Source: Zizania palustris
Lineage: Eukaryota; Streptophyta; Magnoliopsida; Poales; Poaceae
Length of the DNA: 64,000 bases
Reading direction: 5' to 3'
NCBI GenBank assembly: GCA_019279435.1
Contig: JAAALK010000288.1
Span: forward strand, 51,961,742 to 52,025,741
Part shown: positions 1-8,704 of the stretch, in pieces
How positions within the stretch are numbered: the stretch's first letter is position 1
How the letters are laid out: the number at the start of each line of letters is the position of its first letter
The notes under the pieces: generated by a model
The model's input: only the letters and a program-made list of their open reading frames with translations
Databases searched by the model: none
Told to the model about the DNA's origin: nothing
Program-made: the position numbers and the translations under genes

Positions 1-1
1 T

Positions 2-967
2 CTTTGGGGCCGGCGTTTCCTAGTCCGCACCGACCATCGGAGTCTCTGATTCCTCCTCGATCAGCGCCCCACGATGATTCCACAACACCAATGGGTGAGC
101 AAACTGCTAGGTTTTGACTTTGTGGTGGAATACAAGCCGGGCAGTTTAAATGGCGCCGCAGATGCCCTATCTCGCCGAGACGAGCACGAAGCAGAAGCAA
201 TGGCACTGTCGGCACCTCAGTTCGAGTTGTTTAATACAATTCGGCAGGAGATCAGCGATTCTACAACACTGTCTACTCTTCGGGAGGAAATCCGAGGAGG
301 CGCAAAACCAGTAGAATGGTCCGTGGTGGACGATTTGATCTTATACAAGGGTCGAATATTCATTGATTCTTCATCAAGCTTACAGGCACCAATTCTGGAG
401 ATGGTGCATAATATTGGTCATGAAGGCGTCCACAAAACACTGCATCGCCTACGTGCTGATTTTCACTTTCCCAGAGATCGCGCGGTGGTGCAGGAATTTG
501 TGCGCACCTGAGATATGCCAACGCAATAAGACAGAGCATTTGAGGCCTGGGGGGCTGCTTCAACCTTTGGGAGTGCCGACCTCTGTATGGGAGGATATAT
601 CAATGGATTTTGTGGAGGCACTTCTGCGGGTTAACGGCAAATCAGTCATATTGACAGTGGTGGATAGGTTTTCCAAAGCAGCCCGCTTCATTCCCTTGGC
701 CCATCCATACACGGCGACATCTGTGGCTCGGGTGTTTTTCTCAGAGATAGTACGCCTGCATGGGATACCTTCTTAAATTGTCAGTGATCGCGATCCGGTC
801 TTTACAAGTAAATTTTGGCGTGAGCTATTCCGGTTGGCAGGGGTGAAGCTTCAGTTGACTTCAGCATTTCATCCCCAATCCGACGGTCAATCAGAAGCAA
901 CTAACAAGATTATCGCGATGTATCTAAGGTGTCTGACAGGGGATCGTCCCAGGAACTGGTTGGAATG
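2..967 (+). pseudogene. Gypsy polyprotein fragment: end of RNase H and most of integrase
   Basis: The translation begins near the end of an RNase H domain (the motif TDHRSL, then a segment ending in ADALSRR). It continues into an integrase with the zinc-binding region near 415-530 and the catalytic core from about 590. The core shows MDFVEALL, DRFSK and SDRD, and its DD35E glutamate is present in DGQSEA. Defects are an in-frame TGA near position 49, a frame change near 505, and a TAA at 774-776 between the first and second catalytic aspartates. The reading stops where the copia element landed and resumes at 4797. In an intact element this enzyme would join cDNA ends into host chromatin. Confidence 0.88.
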
Positions 968-972
968 GTTGC

Positions 973-1245
973 TGAAAGAGGATGGCTGGGAAAATTAGTA
1001 GATTGATTATGGGGGAGCCCAAGGCTCAATATATAGGGAAGGATGTCCCAGGAAATAGGAAAGCTCTAATCTAGAAGGAAGGAGCTAAACAAGGAAGGAG
1101 CTAATCCAGCTAATCTAGGAGATCCTTGCCAAATAATCTAGGGAATCCTTGCCAAATATAAATACTACCAAAACCAGGGAGGGAGGCACCTCTAGGGTTC
1201 CAGCCGAACCCCCCTGGGCCCGTGGGCCTATACATCACGCTAACA
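973..1245 (-). repeat. 3' LTR of copia 1
   Basis: This 273-bp repeat begins TGAAAGAGG and ends CTAACA on the plus strand and matches 4501-4791 almost base for base. It lacks the 16-bp duplication of the other copy. GTTGC stands immediately to its left. Read on the minus strand it contains a TATATA run near 1031, as expected of an LTR promoter. Confidence 0.93.
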
Positions 1246-1271
1246 CGCCCCCGCAGTTTGAACGTCGGTGC

Positions 1272-2744
1272 TTAGCCACGGACATTCAGACTGGACCGAA
1301 ACTCAGTGAACACCGAAGAAGGCAGCCCCTTCCTGAAGACGTCGGCGAACTGGGATGTCGTGGGAACATGAAGAACCCGCACGGCACCCATGGCGACCTT
1401 CTCACGGACGAAGTGAAGATCGATCTCGATGTGCTTCGTCCGTTGATGTTGTACCGGGTTGGAGGACATGTAGACTGCGCTGACATTATCACAGTAGACA
1501 ATTGTGGCGCGGCGAAGCGGAATGTGGAGCTCGTGGAGGAGCTGGCGTAGCCAAGAAGCCTCAGCAACACCATTGGCGACAGCGCGGTACTCAGCTTCTG
1601 CACTGGAGCGAGAGACAGTATTCTGACGCTTGGAGGACCAGGAGACCAAGTTGTCGCCGAGGAACACAGCATAGCCCGAGGTGGACTTGCGCGTATCAGG
1701 ACAACCAGCCCAGTCAGCATCAGAGTAGACCACCAAGTCATCCTGAGTCGATGGTCGGAGATGAAGACCCAGGTGAAGAGTACCCCGAATGTACCGAAGA
1801 ATGCGCTTGAGAGCGGACAGGTGAGGCTCTCGCGGATTATGCATGTGAAGACAGACCTGCTGCACGACGTAGGCAATGTCGGGCCGTGTGAAGGTCAGGT
1901 ACTGCAGGGCGCCAGCAAGACTGCGGTAATCTGACGGGTCGGCGACTGGAGCTCCAGAGTCGGCTGAGGTCTTGGGACTGGTGTCAACAGGCGTAGTGCA
2001 AGGTTTGCACTCCGCCATGCCAGCACGATCCAAGATGTCCAACATATACTGCCGCTGAGAGAGAACCATACCATCAGCAGTGCGCTGAACCTGCATCTCC
2101 AAGAAGTGATGAAGTTCTCCCAAATCCTTCATGGCAAATTCCCGCTGGAGAGCCAGGATGACCTTCCGCAGAAGATGTGTCGAAGAAGCAGTGAGAACAA
2201 TATCGTCGACATAGAGGAGCAGATAGGCCGTGTCAGATCCTCGGTGGTAGACGAACAGCGAAATGTCTAACTTGGCCTCCACAAAGCCGAGAGAGACCAG
2301 GTACGTGGCGAAGCGGCTGTACCAAGCACGAGGAGCCTGCTTCAACCCATAAAGCGACTTGTTCAGGCGACAAACAAAGTCGGGGTGAGCAGGATCCTCG
2401 AATCCGGAGGGCTGAGCAGCGAACACCGTTTCTGTCAGGGTGCCATGGAGGAAGGCATTCTTGACGTCGAGCTGGTGAATTGGCCATTGGCGGGAGAGAG
2501 CCAGAGAGAGCACCGTGCGGACTGTGGCAGGCTTGACGACAGGACTGAAGGTCTCGGCAAAGTCAACTCCAGGACGCTGGGTGAAACCACGAAGGACCCA
2601 ACGAGCCTTGTAGCGTTCCAGAGAACCATCGGCGTGGAACTTGTGCTTGAAGATCCACTTGCCCGTGACAGTGTTGGCATGTCGGGGGCGAGGAACCAAG
2701 TCCCAAGTCTGGTTCTGGAGAAGCGTTGTATGCTCTTCCTCCAT
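1272..2744 (-). CDS. Copia reverse transcriptase and RNase H (copia 1)
   Basis: This 490-residue open frame covers the RT and RNase H of a Ty1/copia polyprotein. Seen in order: the RVT_2 entry motif QTWDLVPRP (near residue 11), the KARWVLRGF block, DVKNAFLHG, LYGLKQAPRAW, and the catalytic YVDDIVLT (residues about 178-185). The RNase H block follows, with DADWAGCPDTRKSTSG and EAEYRAVA. It ends in the usual copia tail (TKHIEIDLHFVRE, then FADVFRKGLP, where FTKGLP is usual). The true upstream coding start is lost with the integrase; the first ATG is simply an internal methionine. The domains look catalytically complete. The plus-strand frames over this stretch are shadows. Confidence 0.93.
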   Translation of the reverse strand: MEEEHTTLLQNQTWDLVPRPRHANTVTGKWIFKHKFHADGSLERYKARWVLRGFTQRPGVDFAETFSPVVKPATVRTVLSLALSRQWPIHQLDVKNAFLHGTLTETVFAAQPSGFEDPAHPDFVCRLNKSLYGLKQAPRAWYSRFATYLVSLGFVEAKLDISLFVYHRGSDTAYLLLYVDDIVLTASSTHLLRKVILALQREFAMKDLGELHHFLEMQVQRTADGMVLSQRQYMLDILDRAGMAECKPCTTPVDTSPKTSADSGAPVADPSDYRSLAGALQYLTFTRPDIAYVVQQVCLHMHNPREPHLSALKRILRYIRGTLHLGLHLRPSTQDDLVVYSDADWAGCPDTRKSTSGYAVFLGDNLVSWSSKRQNTVSRSSAEAEYRAVANGVAEASWLRQLLHELHIPLRRATIVYCDNVSAVYMSSNPVQHQRTKHIEIDLHFVREKVAMGAVRVLHVPTTSQFADVFRKGLPSSVFTEFRSSLNVRG

Positions 2745-2887
2745 AGCAGCCCGCCAATTGGGATCGGCAAGGGCACTACGGAAGGTCTTCGGAACCGGAG
2801 ACAGGGGCGCAACATGGTATCAGAGCCAAGGTCCTGGGTTCGTTATTTAAAGCAAGGGGGCCAAGTTGTGCCTTGCCGGTGGCAGTG
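2745..2887 (-). other. Deletion junction with a PBS-like sequence
   Basis: Between the protease start and the RT start, where about a kilobase of integrase sequence is expected, there is only a short foreign stretch. On the plus strand it contains TGGTATCAGAGCCAAGG at 2815-2831, a better match to the iMet primer-binding site than this element's own. It is oriented opposite to the element. The RT reading starts again just to its left (ADPNWRAAMEEE). This looks like a junction made by template switching during reverse transcription; that mechanism is inference. Confidence 0.6.
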
Positions 2888-4429
2888 ACGGGCAAGAGCG
2901 AACCATTACCGACAACAATGGATGTGGGAGAGGGAAACCGAGGGATTGAGGAGTGAGAGAGAGTACCATCATCAGAAGTCATGTGGGAGGAAGCACCGGT
3001 GTCGAGGTACCAGTCGTTGTTCACCGGCGGAGTGACCGTCATGGTACTGAATGTAGAGGCCAGTGAGTTCTGGTCCCAAACCGGAGAGCCTACCATGGGC
3101 TGGTAGTGGGACGGCGCCAGCTGCTGCGGCTGGAAGGCCTGTTGGGCGGAGACGCCGGGGGCCGGCAGGTAGGCCGGCTGGGGAAGCTGCATCTGCTGAG
3201 CCAGCAGAGCCTGCTGCTGAGGGCCGGCACGGCCCTGAGGGAGCGGGGCCAGCGGGGGAGTCCGGGGACCGGGCCACATTTGAATGGACCCGGTCCACGG
3301 ATTGTAGACGGAGGGCCAGGTCGCGCCAGACCCAGCAGGCGCCCCAGGTGCGGAGGAGGGAGCGTTGGGACCTGGAGCAGAGGTGCTGCCAGCCCGACGG
3401 TCTTTCTTCTTGTTGTTCTTCGGCTTGGGGGCGCCACCACCGGTCCGAGGAGGGCCACCGCCGGTCGCTGCAGGCTGGCGAGAGGAGCCAGTGGCGACAA
3501 GAGCAGTGGAGGGGGCAACAGGGTGCTGCACCATGTTGATCTCCTCGAGAAGGAGTTCATTGCGGACGGCGGCGAAGGAGGGAAACGGGCGCCCGCGCCG
3601 GAGATGGACGCCGATGTCCTTGTAGCGCTCGTTGAGCCCACGAAGCACGTTGAGGACCAAGGTGCGGTCAGTGACGTGCTCGTTGAGGTCAGCGAGATCG
3701 TCGGCCATCTTTTTGAAGCGCTTGCAATACTCGGTGATGGAGAGATCACCTTGAGCAAACGCGCGAAATTTGGCGTCGAGGTGGAGGGCACGGGTCTCCT
3801 GGTTGTCGAGGAAGTGATCCTCGATGGCGAGCCAGGCCTCGCGGGCGGAGGCGCGGTGGTCGATCACGGCGTCGGCGAGGTCAGCGGAGACCGTGCTGTA
3901 GAGCCATGAATTGACGACGGCGTCCATCCGAGTCCAGTCGGCAAGGGCCGAAACGGAAGTCGCTGTGGACGTGATCCAGCAGCGAGTATTTGGTGACGGC
4001 GAGGAGGAACTGCTCGAGCCAACGGGGGTAGTTGCCGGCGGTGTCGAGGACGGTTGGCACCAGGCTGCGTGCATTCTGCACGAAGACTGCCTGGGCGTGG
4101 AGGTTGAGGACGGCAGCGGCCTCGTGGAGCATCATGGCGTGGGTGACGCTCATGTCGCCGCCCGCGTGAGGCTGATCGACGGGATCAACCGCGGCGGCGG
4201 CGTCGGCCCGAGCCTTGGCCGCCCGAGCGAGGGCAGCGCGGACGCGCTCCGCAGCGGCGTCGCGCTCGTTGGAGGCGGCGGCGGCTTCCTGCTCAGCGGC
4301 CTGAGCAGCGGCCAGAGCAGCCTCGCGGATGGCGCGGCGAGCATCGGCGTCGGTCTGCGAAGAAGCATCGCCATCTAGGCGAGGCTGATCAGCAGGATCG
4401 ACGTGGGAGGGGGGAGGAGTCCCAACCAT
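2888..4429 (-). pseudogene. Copia gag and start of protease (copia 1), one frameshift
   Basis: The gag begins at the ATG at 4429 with an alanine-rich segment. It then enters the copia-type gag core (Retrotran_gag_2/UBN2-like; motifs ARSLVP, AREAWLAIEDHF, GDLSITEYCKRFK, DRTLVLNVLRGL). One frame change near 3950 splits the core over two frames. Downstream comes a basic stretch (PKNNKKKDRR), then a proline- and glutamine-rich linker. The protease active site follows in WYLDTGASSHM, where DTG is the catalytic triplet. I see no CCHC zinc knuckle; the basic tract may do that job. The reading breaks off shortly after the protease begins, at the deletion junction. Confidence 0.88.
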
Positions 4430-4486
4430 ACCGGTGCACAGCTAGTGTGCGCAGGCGCAGCGGAAGGGCAAGAGGGAAGAGTCCCG

Positions 4487-4500
4487 GTCTCGTGATACCA
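4487..4500 (-). promoter_or_regulatory. Primer-binding site of copia 1 (tRNA-iMet type)
   Basis: Read on the minus strand, the 14 bases next to the 5' LTR are TGGTATCACGAGAC. The first eight match the 3' end of plant initiator tRNA-Met, the standard copia primer; the match decays after that. Confidence 0.75.
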
Positions 4501-4791
4501 TGAAAGAGGATGGCTGGGAAAATTAGTAGATTGATTATGGGAGAGCCCAAGGCTCAATATATATAGGCAAGGATGTCCCAGGAAATAGGAAAGCTCTAAT
4601 CTAGAAGGTAAGAGCTAAACAAGGAAAGAGCTAAACAAGGAAGGAGCTAATCCAGCTAATCTAGGAGATCCTTGCCAAATAATCTAGGGAATCCTTGACA
4701 AATATAAATACTACCAAAACCAGGGAGGGAGGCACCTCTAGGGTTCCAGCCGAACCCCCCTGGGCCCGTGGGCCTATACATCACGCTAACA
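4501..4791 (-). repeat. 5' LTR of copia 1
   Basis: This is the 291-bp partner of 973-1245, with TG...CA ends and GTTGC directly to its right. It is 18 bp longer: 2 bp in a TA run and a 16-bp tandem duplication of the AGAGCTAAACAAGGA motif. On the minus strand it would drive transcription towards gag. Confidence 0.93.
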
Positions 4792-4796
4792 GTTGC

Positions 4797-5464
4797 CATG
4801 GGCAGAATTTTGTTATAACTCCTCCTACCATCAGGCTCTACAAACATCCCTGTTTCAAGTGGTCTACGACCGAGCTCCACCATCCATCCGTTCTTATGCG
4901 CCAGGTGATGCCCGTTTGCCAGCAGTAGATAAAGCAATGAAGGACAGAGATGAGTTCCTGGCAGAGGTAATGGACCGACTTGACCAAGCCCAGCAACATT
5001 ACAAGGCTGTTTATGACAAAAGCCATCGACAGTTTGAGTTCCAGCCTGGCCAATGGGTCTGGCTTCGTCTTTTGCATCGGGCACCAGCCTTCCTACAGGT
5101 TCGGGGTCGCAGTAAGTTGGGACGGAAGTTCTTTGGGCCATACAAGGTGGCTGCACGCGTAGGAGAAGTGGCCTACAAACTCGAGCTGCCAGTAGGTGCA
5201 CACATTCATGACGTGTTTCATGTGGGATTACTCAAGCCTTTTCATGGGACACCCCCTACTCATCCGCCGGTGCAACCTCCAGTACAACATGGCAAAGTTA
5301 TGGTAGAACCAGAGAAAGTGCTGAAAGGAAGACTGGCCCGGGGTAAAAGAGAGCTACTGGTATGTTGGAAGGGCGCGCCGACTTCAGAAACAGCATGGGT
5401 GGCATTGGAGGATTTCCGGGAACAATTCCCTGAATTCCAGCTCGAGGACGAGTTGCTTGTCTAG
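4797..5464 (+). pseudogene. Integrase C-terminus and chromodomain of the Tekay-like element
   Basis: The frame continues the integrase from the left side of the copia insertion: WAEFCYNSSYHQALQTSLF is the typical post-catalytic block. The linker YDKSHRQFEFQPGQWVWLRL and the GPYKV...YKLELP block of gypsy integrases follow. The final 50 residues form a chromodomain (LARGKRELLVCWKG, then TAWVALEDF), thought to steer integration to modified histones. The stop at 5462-5464 is natural. This piece is itself uninterrupted, but its upstream half is broken. The minus-strand frames here are shadows. Confidence 0.9.
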
Positions 5465-5475
5465 GGAGGGAGAGA
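5465..5475 (+). promoter_or_regulatory. Polypurine tract of the Tekay-like element
   Basis: GGAGGGAGAGA, a pure purine run, lies between the stop codon and the first TG of the LTR. This is where plus-strand DNA synthesis is primed. Confidence 0.85.
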
Positions 5476-5811
5476 TGTGATGTATGGGATCCCCTTTGGC
5501 CGGCGCAAGAAGCACCAGAAGGCCCAGGGCTAAGAGATCAATTCTGTTAGAGATAAGTTCTGTTATAAATAAACTTTGTTTGTTAGGAATCAGTTGTAAT
5601 TCAGCACTATATAAGCTGAACCAGTAGAGAGGGAAAGACAGCCAGAGATTGTAACCTTCCCCCTGCCGATTCCTGCCCTTCTGGTGCGCCGTCGCAGCCA
5701 TTGCGACTCCGGCGCGCCGGCGGGGTCCAGGGCCACAGCCTGTGACCTCTTTTGATTATAATCTACGGCAAAACCCCAGCTCTAACTTGTCCCAACCCCC
5801 TGTCCATAACA
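5476..5811 (+). repeat. 3' LTR of the Tekay-like element
   Basis: This 336-bp segment begins TGTGATGTATGG right after the polypurine tract and ends CCATAACA. A TATA box (ACTATATAAGC) lies near 5604-5614. The partner LTR and the target duplication (expected GTTAC, 5812-5816) are outside the window, so the right boundary rests on the CA end and the change of sequence type. Confidence 0.82.
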
Positions 5812-6505
5812 GTTACAGCTATCCGATTATCAGTAATTGCAGAACGAGAAATAAGATCTCAAATGTATTTGGACTGAGAAAGATAATAGCCCTTGCTAGA
5901 ATGTAAAACCTCAATCCCTAAGAAATAGCAGAGAGGGCCTAGGTCAGACATCAGAAATTGCTCAATAAGTTGCTTCTTCACCTGAGAAATATGTTCCCCA
6001 TCAAAATATGCGGGAGGTGGAAACAGGGGAAAAACAGATCGGGATTAGAGATCCCTAACCCTAGCTCTTGATACCATGTTACTAACCTCTATTAGAGAGA
6101 AGATAATCACACCATTAAGGTGGATGTATATATATAGCCATGAGATGGGCCTAGATGACTTAGATGATATATGAGCCTTATATATATGGGCCTTAACAAG
6201 GGTTAGTTAGTTTCCTTAATGGCTAAGATTAGGTTTCCTTATTGATTAAGATTCATGTTAGTTAAGATCAAGCTAGTTAATTCTTATGTATTAGACTATA
6301 TAAATATAGATGTAAGCCCTTGAGACAAAGGCAAGCGAGGAATAAAGATTAGTCTACAATCTTTGCCCTAGTTCTGAAGTCTCCCTTGTTCTCTATAGTC
6401 TCCCCCGTTCTACAAGATAGTGCAGCGAGGGGATTCTCCCCACGTCGGCTACGAGCTACGCAGCCAAGGTCCTCCCGCCCTAGGGTTTGAGGTCCTTGAC
6501 ACGCA
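5812..6505 (-). mobile_element. Deleted copia remnant: RT fragment, primer site and 5' LTR
   Basis: On the minus strand 5812-5990 translates as the end of a copia RT domain, with SDLGPLCYFLGIEV and LSQSKYI preceding a stop. A leader follows, then a primer site TGGTATCA (6069-6076 region) next to a sequence starting TGTTAC at about 6077 that reads as the 5' LTR. An ATATAAATA box near 6300 and a poly(A)-like AATAAAG near 6341 lie in it, in plus orientation, which leaves the LTR orientation uncertain. Its far end (about 6505) has no clear CA boundary. The coding part between leader and RT is deleted. The Tekay-like element probably landed in this remnant. Confidence 0.55.
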
Positions 6506-7465
6506 CCAAGATTGAGATGGTTCTAATTCCCAAAAAAACACCACACAAGACTTAGGGGGGATTGAGAGGATAAGTCTAGTTGGTCCAAATGGTCCAAATT
6601 CTGTATTCATAGACAACAAGCATCTTTTACTTTACAGAATTATTTTAGCAGCAACTTTACTTTAGTGGCTAGTAGCTTCTTTCTTGAGAAACAAGTTGGT
6701 CTATTCTTGGACTACAAGTTAGTCCTTCTATATGTACCTCAAACCAGTCATGTTTTGGAATGAGAAGAGGAAAATTAGTTCATTTTCAGTTCCACACAGT
6801 TCTAATTTTTCTATGCTTTGCATTTGTTTGTTCTGATTTTTCTCCAACACTCTCTACTCCGCAATAATGCACCCTTTCCACTCGGGAAGATGAGAAACTC
6901 AAGTCACAAATAATGTACAACTAGTCGCAATTAGTCGACTAGTTGGTACCCTTATGACTAGGCTCAACTATACGATTTGAAATAATTGAACTCAACGTAA
7001 TCCGCATGAAGCTTCATGTGTTTCACAGGACAAATAAAAGAGGATTATCTTCTGGCAGTCAAGTCAAGGGTTCAACCTCTTGGCATAATGCAACACGAAA
7101 GCTAACAGCAAGTCAATAGTCCATACTTCTAAGCATGGACCTGAACCCCAGTAACAAGTGCTCTTGCTGCGGTTGCCACAATTGGTGAGCTTCTCTCTTA
7201 TTCTTTTGTACTGTTTCCTCATGGGCACAGAGTTCTGATAACATGATTTCAAATTATAGGGAAAATTTTGTTCTCTATACATCACAAATGCTAAAGAATC
7301 ACATAAGGTGTTTGCAAAATGCCAGGTGATCAAACTTTTCTCTGGACTCTGGAGATATATTTTTTCTAGTGGATATGGTTTTCATTAAACAATAACTTCT
7401 GTTCCTGTATGTGGCATCTTTACTTTTATTTGAATACAGTTTTCCAATATAAATAGCTTACACAC
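6506..7465. other. Intron 6 sequence, no gene seen
   Basis: This is AT-rich single-copy-looking DNA next to exon 6 of the KOBITO1-like gene. I searched it on the minus strand for the next conserved exon of that family (the block after PFTEV) and did not find it. The open frame at 7064-7333 resembles nothing I know. Confidence 0.5.
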
Positions 7466-7510
7466 CTCTGTAAAAGGATCTTTGATATCATCTCGCTCAA
7501 TGCTGCTCTC
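7466..7510 (-). CDS. KOB1: KOBITO1-like exon 6
   Basis: The acceptor is TTACCCAG|GAG and the donor GAG|GTGTGT. The 15 codons read ESSIERDDIKDPFTE, a near-invariant block of the family. The next block (beginning V, then a basic KK-rich stretch) is not in the remaining 7.4 kb. Confidence 0.9.
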
Positions 7511-7581
7511 CTGGGTAAAATATATAATAATCAGTTGTGAAAAGGTTACATCTTCAAACGCAAATTTATTCTGCAACTCAC

Positions 7582-7716
7582 ATAGTTGGGGAAGATAACC
7601 ATGTCAACATTGTCAGGAACATCCAAAAGCAACCGCCTCAAGGAGTACTCCTGGGCACCGGCTGGATGAATTAACTCATCAGTATCAAGATGAATGATCC
7701 AATCCATTCCAGCATC
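7582..7716 (-). CDS. KOB1: KOBITO1-like exon 5 (GT92 core)
   Basis: The acceptor is ATCACAG|GATGC and the donor TAT|GTGAGT. The 45 codons begin DAGMDWIIHLDTDELIHPAG and end DMVIFPNY. The LDTDE motif resembles the DxD metal/nucleotide-sugar site of glycosyltransferases. Confidence 0.93.
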
Positions 7717-7847
7717 CTGTGATAATCACATAGGGGAATCTCACATAAAACTTACCACCAAATTGTTATGGACATAGGCACTGTAGGGTGTAGCACTGTA
7801 CTGTAGCAGTGCTATTATGTAAGATAAAATCTTCCACAATAATAATA

Positions 7848-8196
7848 TGTATTGCCTAAATAATATACTAGGTTATTAGGATAGAGACATAGTTATTTTG
7901 ATATTACATCTATTAGTTAGGAAGATATTGGTTTTAGTTAGGAACGAGAGAAAGAGACTATTGGTTTCCATAATACTAAGTATTAGTTTCTTATATATCA
8001 AGTTAGTCCTCCCTGTATATAAAGGAATCTCATATTCTCATGTACTCTATTATCAAGCAATATAGAATCCTAAAGTTAGCCCTAGCTTGATCAGTGCCCC
8101 CTGATGTTTGGGAAAAGCACAGCATCGACGAGAGCGATCTCACATTTATCCTGGTCTCTGGACCCTTATCCTATCCATGTGTCGTACTGCCGTCCA
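7848..8196 (+). repeat. Probable solo LTR in intron 4
   Basis: A 349-bp segment with TG...CA ends is flanked by TAATA (7843-7847 and 8197-8201). It holds a promoter-like TATATAAAGG near 8023, followed by an R/U5-like stretch. There is no coding sequence and no second copy nearby. The flanks are AT-rich, so the duplication could be chance. Confidence 0.5.
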
Positions 8197-8201
8197 TAAT
8201 A

Positions 8202-8530
8202 AAATACAGGGCCTTTCCGAAATTCAAAAAGCATAATGCAAAGTTACTTCATAGTTCATAAGTAAGCAGATCATTATAATCGTCTATGCCACTGTCAACA
8301 ATGTCTGATGTAAAATCACATCCTTCATATGGCACTAGTACAATAGCAAAACATATTACAGTGATATGGGTTTCCTATTATTTTTGTTGCTAGCAGTAGC
8401 ACACTAGCACTTGTTACTTATGAGTAACTGGGTACATTTGTTCACTTTTTTTGGATCTTTGCATACATTTGTTTCACCATCCCACTACTCATCCTTCACT
8501 TCAAAGAACAAAATAGAGCATAAAGACAAG
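8202..8530. other. Intron 4 remainder left of copia 2, nothing recognised
   Basis: AT-rich sequence without a supported gene. The 79-codon plus-strand frame that starts at 8411 runs into the copia LTR and has no family I recognise. Confidence 0.4.
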
Positions 8531-8633
8531 TGTGTGTGTGTGTGTGGGGCCCCTGGTGTGTGGGCCCCTCCTGTAAGGCTCCCCTTTTATCCTCCCAACC
8601 CTAGGGAGAGGAATCTATCCATCTCTTCTTACA
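8531..8633 (+). repeat. 5' LTR of copia 2 (103 bp, start eroded)
   Basis: It begins in a run of nine TG units and continues through GGGGCCCCTGG and GGGCCCCTCCTG to CTTCTTACA. Apart from its start it is nearly identical to 21632-21740. The primer site abuts its end. Confidence 0.88.
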
Positions 8634-8646
8634 TGGTATCAGAGCC
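8634..8646 (+). promoter_or_regulatory. Primer-binding site of copia 2
   Basis: TGGTATCAGAGCC directly follows the LTR. It is complementary to the 3' end of initiator tRNA-Met. Confidence 0.9.
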
Positions 8647-8704
8647 TTAGGCTCCTCCTCCCCTCCTCTTCTTCCCTGCCGCCGGCGCCGCTGCCGTCGC
8701 CTCC

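Larger units (their letters stand above)
973..4791 (-). mobile_element. Nested Ty1/copia element (copia 1) lacking integrase
   Basis: Two LTRs with TG...CA ends bound this insertion, and a perfect 5-bp target duplication (GTTGC) flanks it. On the minus strand the order is 5' LTR, iMet-type primer site, gag, start of protease, then reverse transcriptase and RNase H. RT lying before RNase H with no integrase after it fits copia, but the integrase that should sit between protease and RT is missing. The element is therefore an internally deleted derivative that would need enzymes supplied by another copy. The LTRs differ by about five substitutions, a 2-bp indel and a 16-bp tandem duplication, so insertion was fairly recent. 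Its gag and RT resemble those of the copia element at 8531-21740, suggesting the same lineage with different LTRs. Confidence 0.93.
1..5811 (+). mobile_element. Tekay-like Ty3/gypsy chromovirus, 3' part, split by a copia insertion
   Basis: The 3' half of a gypsy-type retrotransposon runs off the left edge of the window. The order RNase H end, integrase, chromodomain, polypurine tract and 3' LTR is the order of Ty3/gypsy chromoviruses. The C-terminal chromodomain is followed directly by the stop codon, as in the Tekay/Del clade; the clade name is inferred from this domain, not from a tree. The body is broken by a copia element at 973-4791 that duplicated GTTGC (968-972 and 4792-4796). The integrase reading resumes exactly after the second GTTGC, so the nesting order is certain. 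The element lies in, or downstream of, intron 6 of the KOBITO1-like gene. It carries internal stops and a frame change and cannot be active. Confidence 0.88.

Noticed and set aside
2815..2850. Possible tRNA gene (TGGTATCAGAGCC and GGTCCTGGGTTCG)
   Set aside because: It matches only a primer-binding site plus a short T-arm-like word. There is no cloverleaf, so it is treated as a deletion-junction scar.
3063..3909. Plus-strand open frames opposite copia 1 gag
   Set aside because: The minus strand carries a recognisable gag core and protease; the plus frames show no family and follow base composition.
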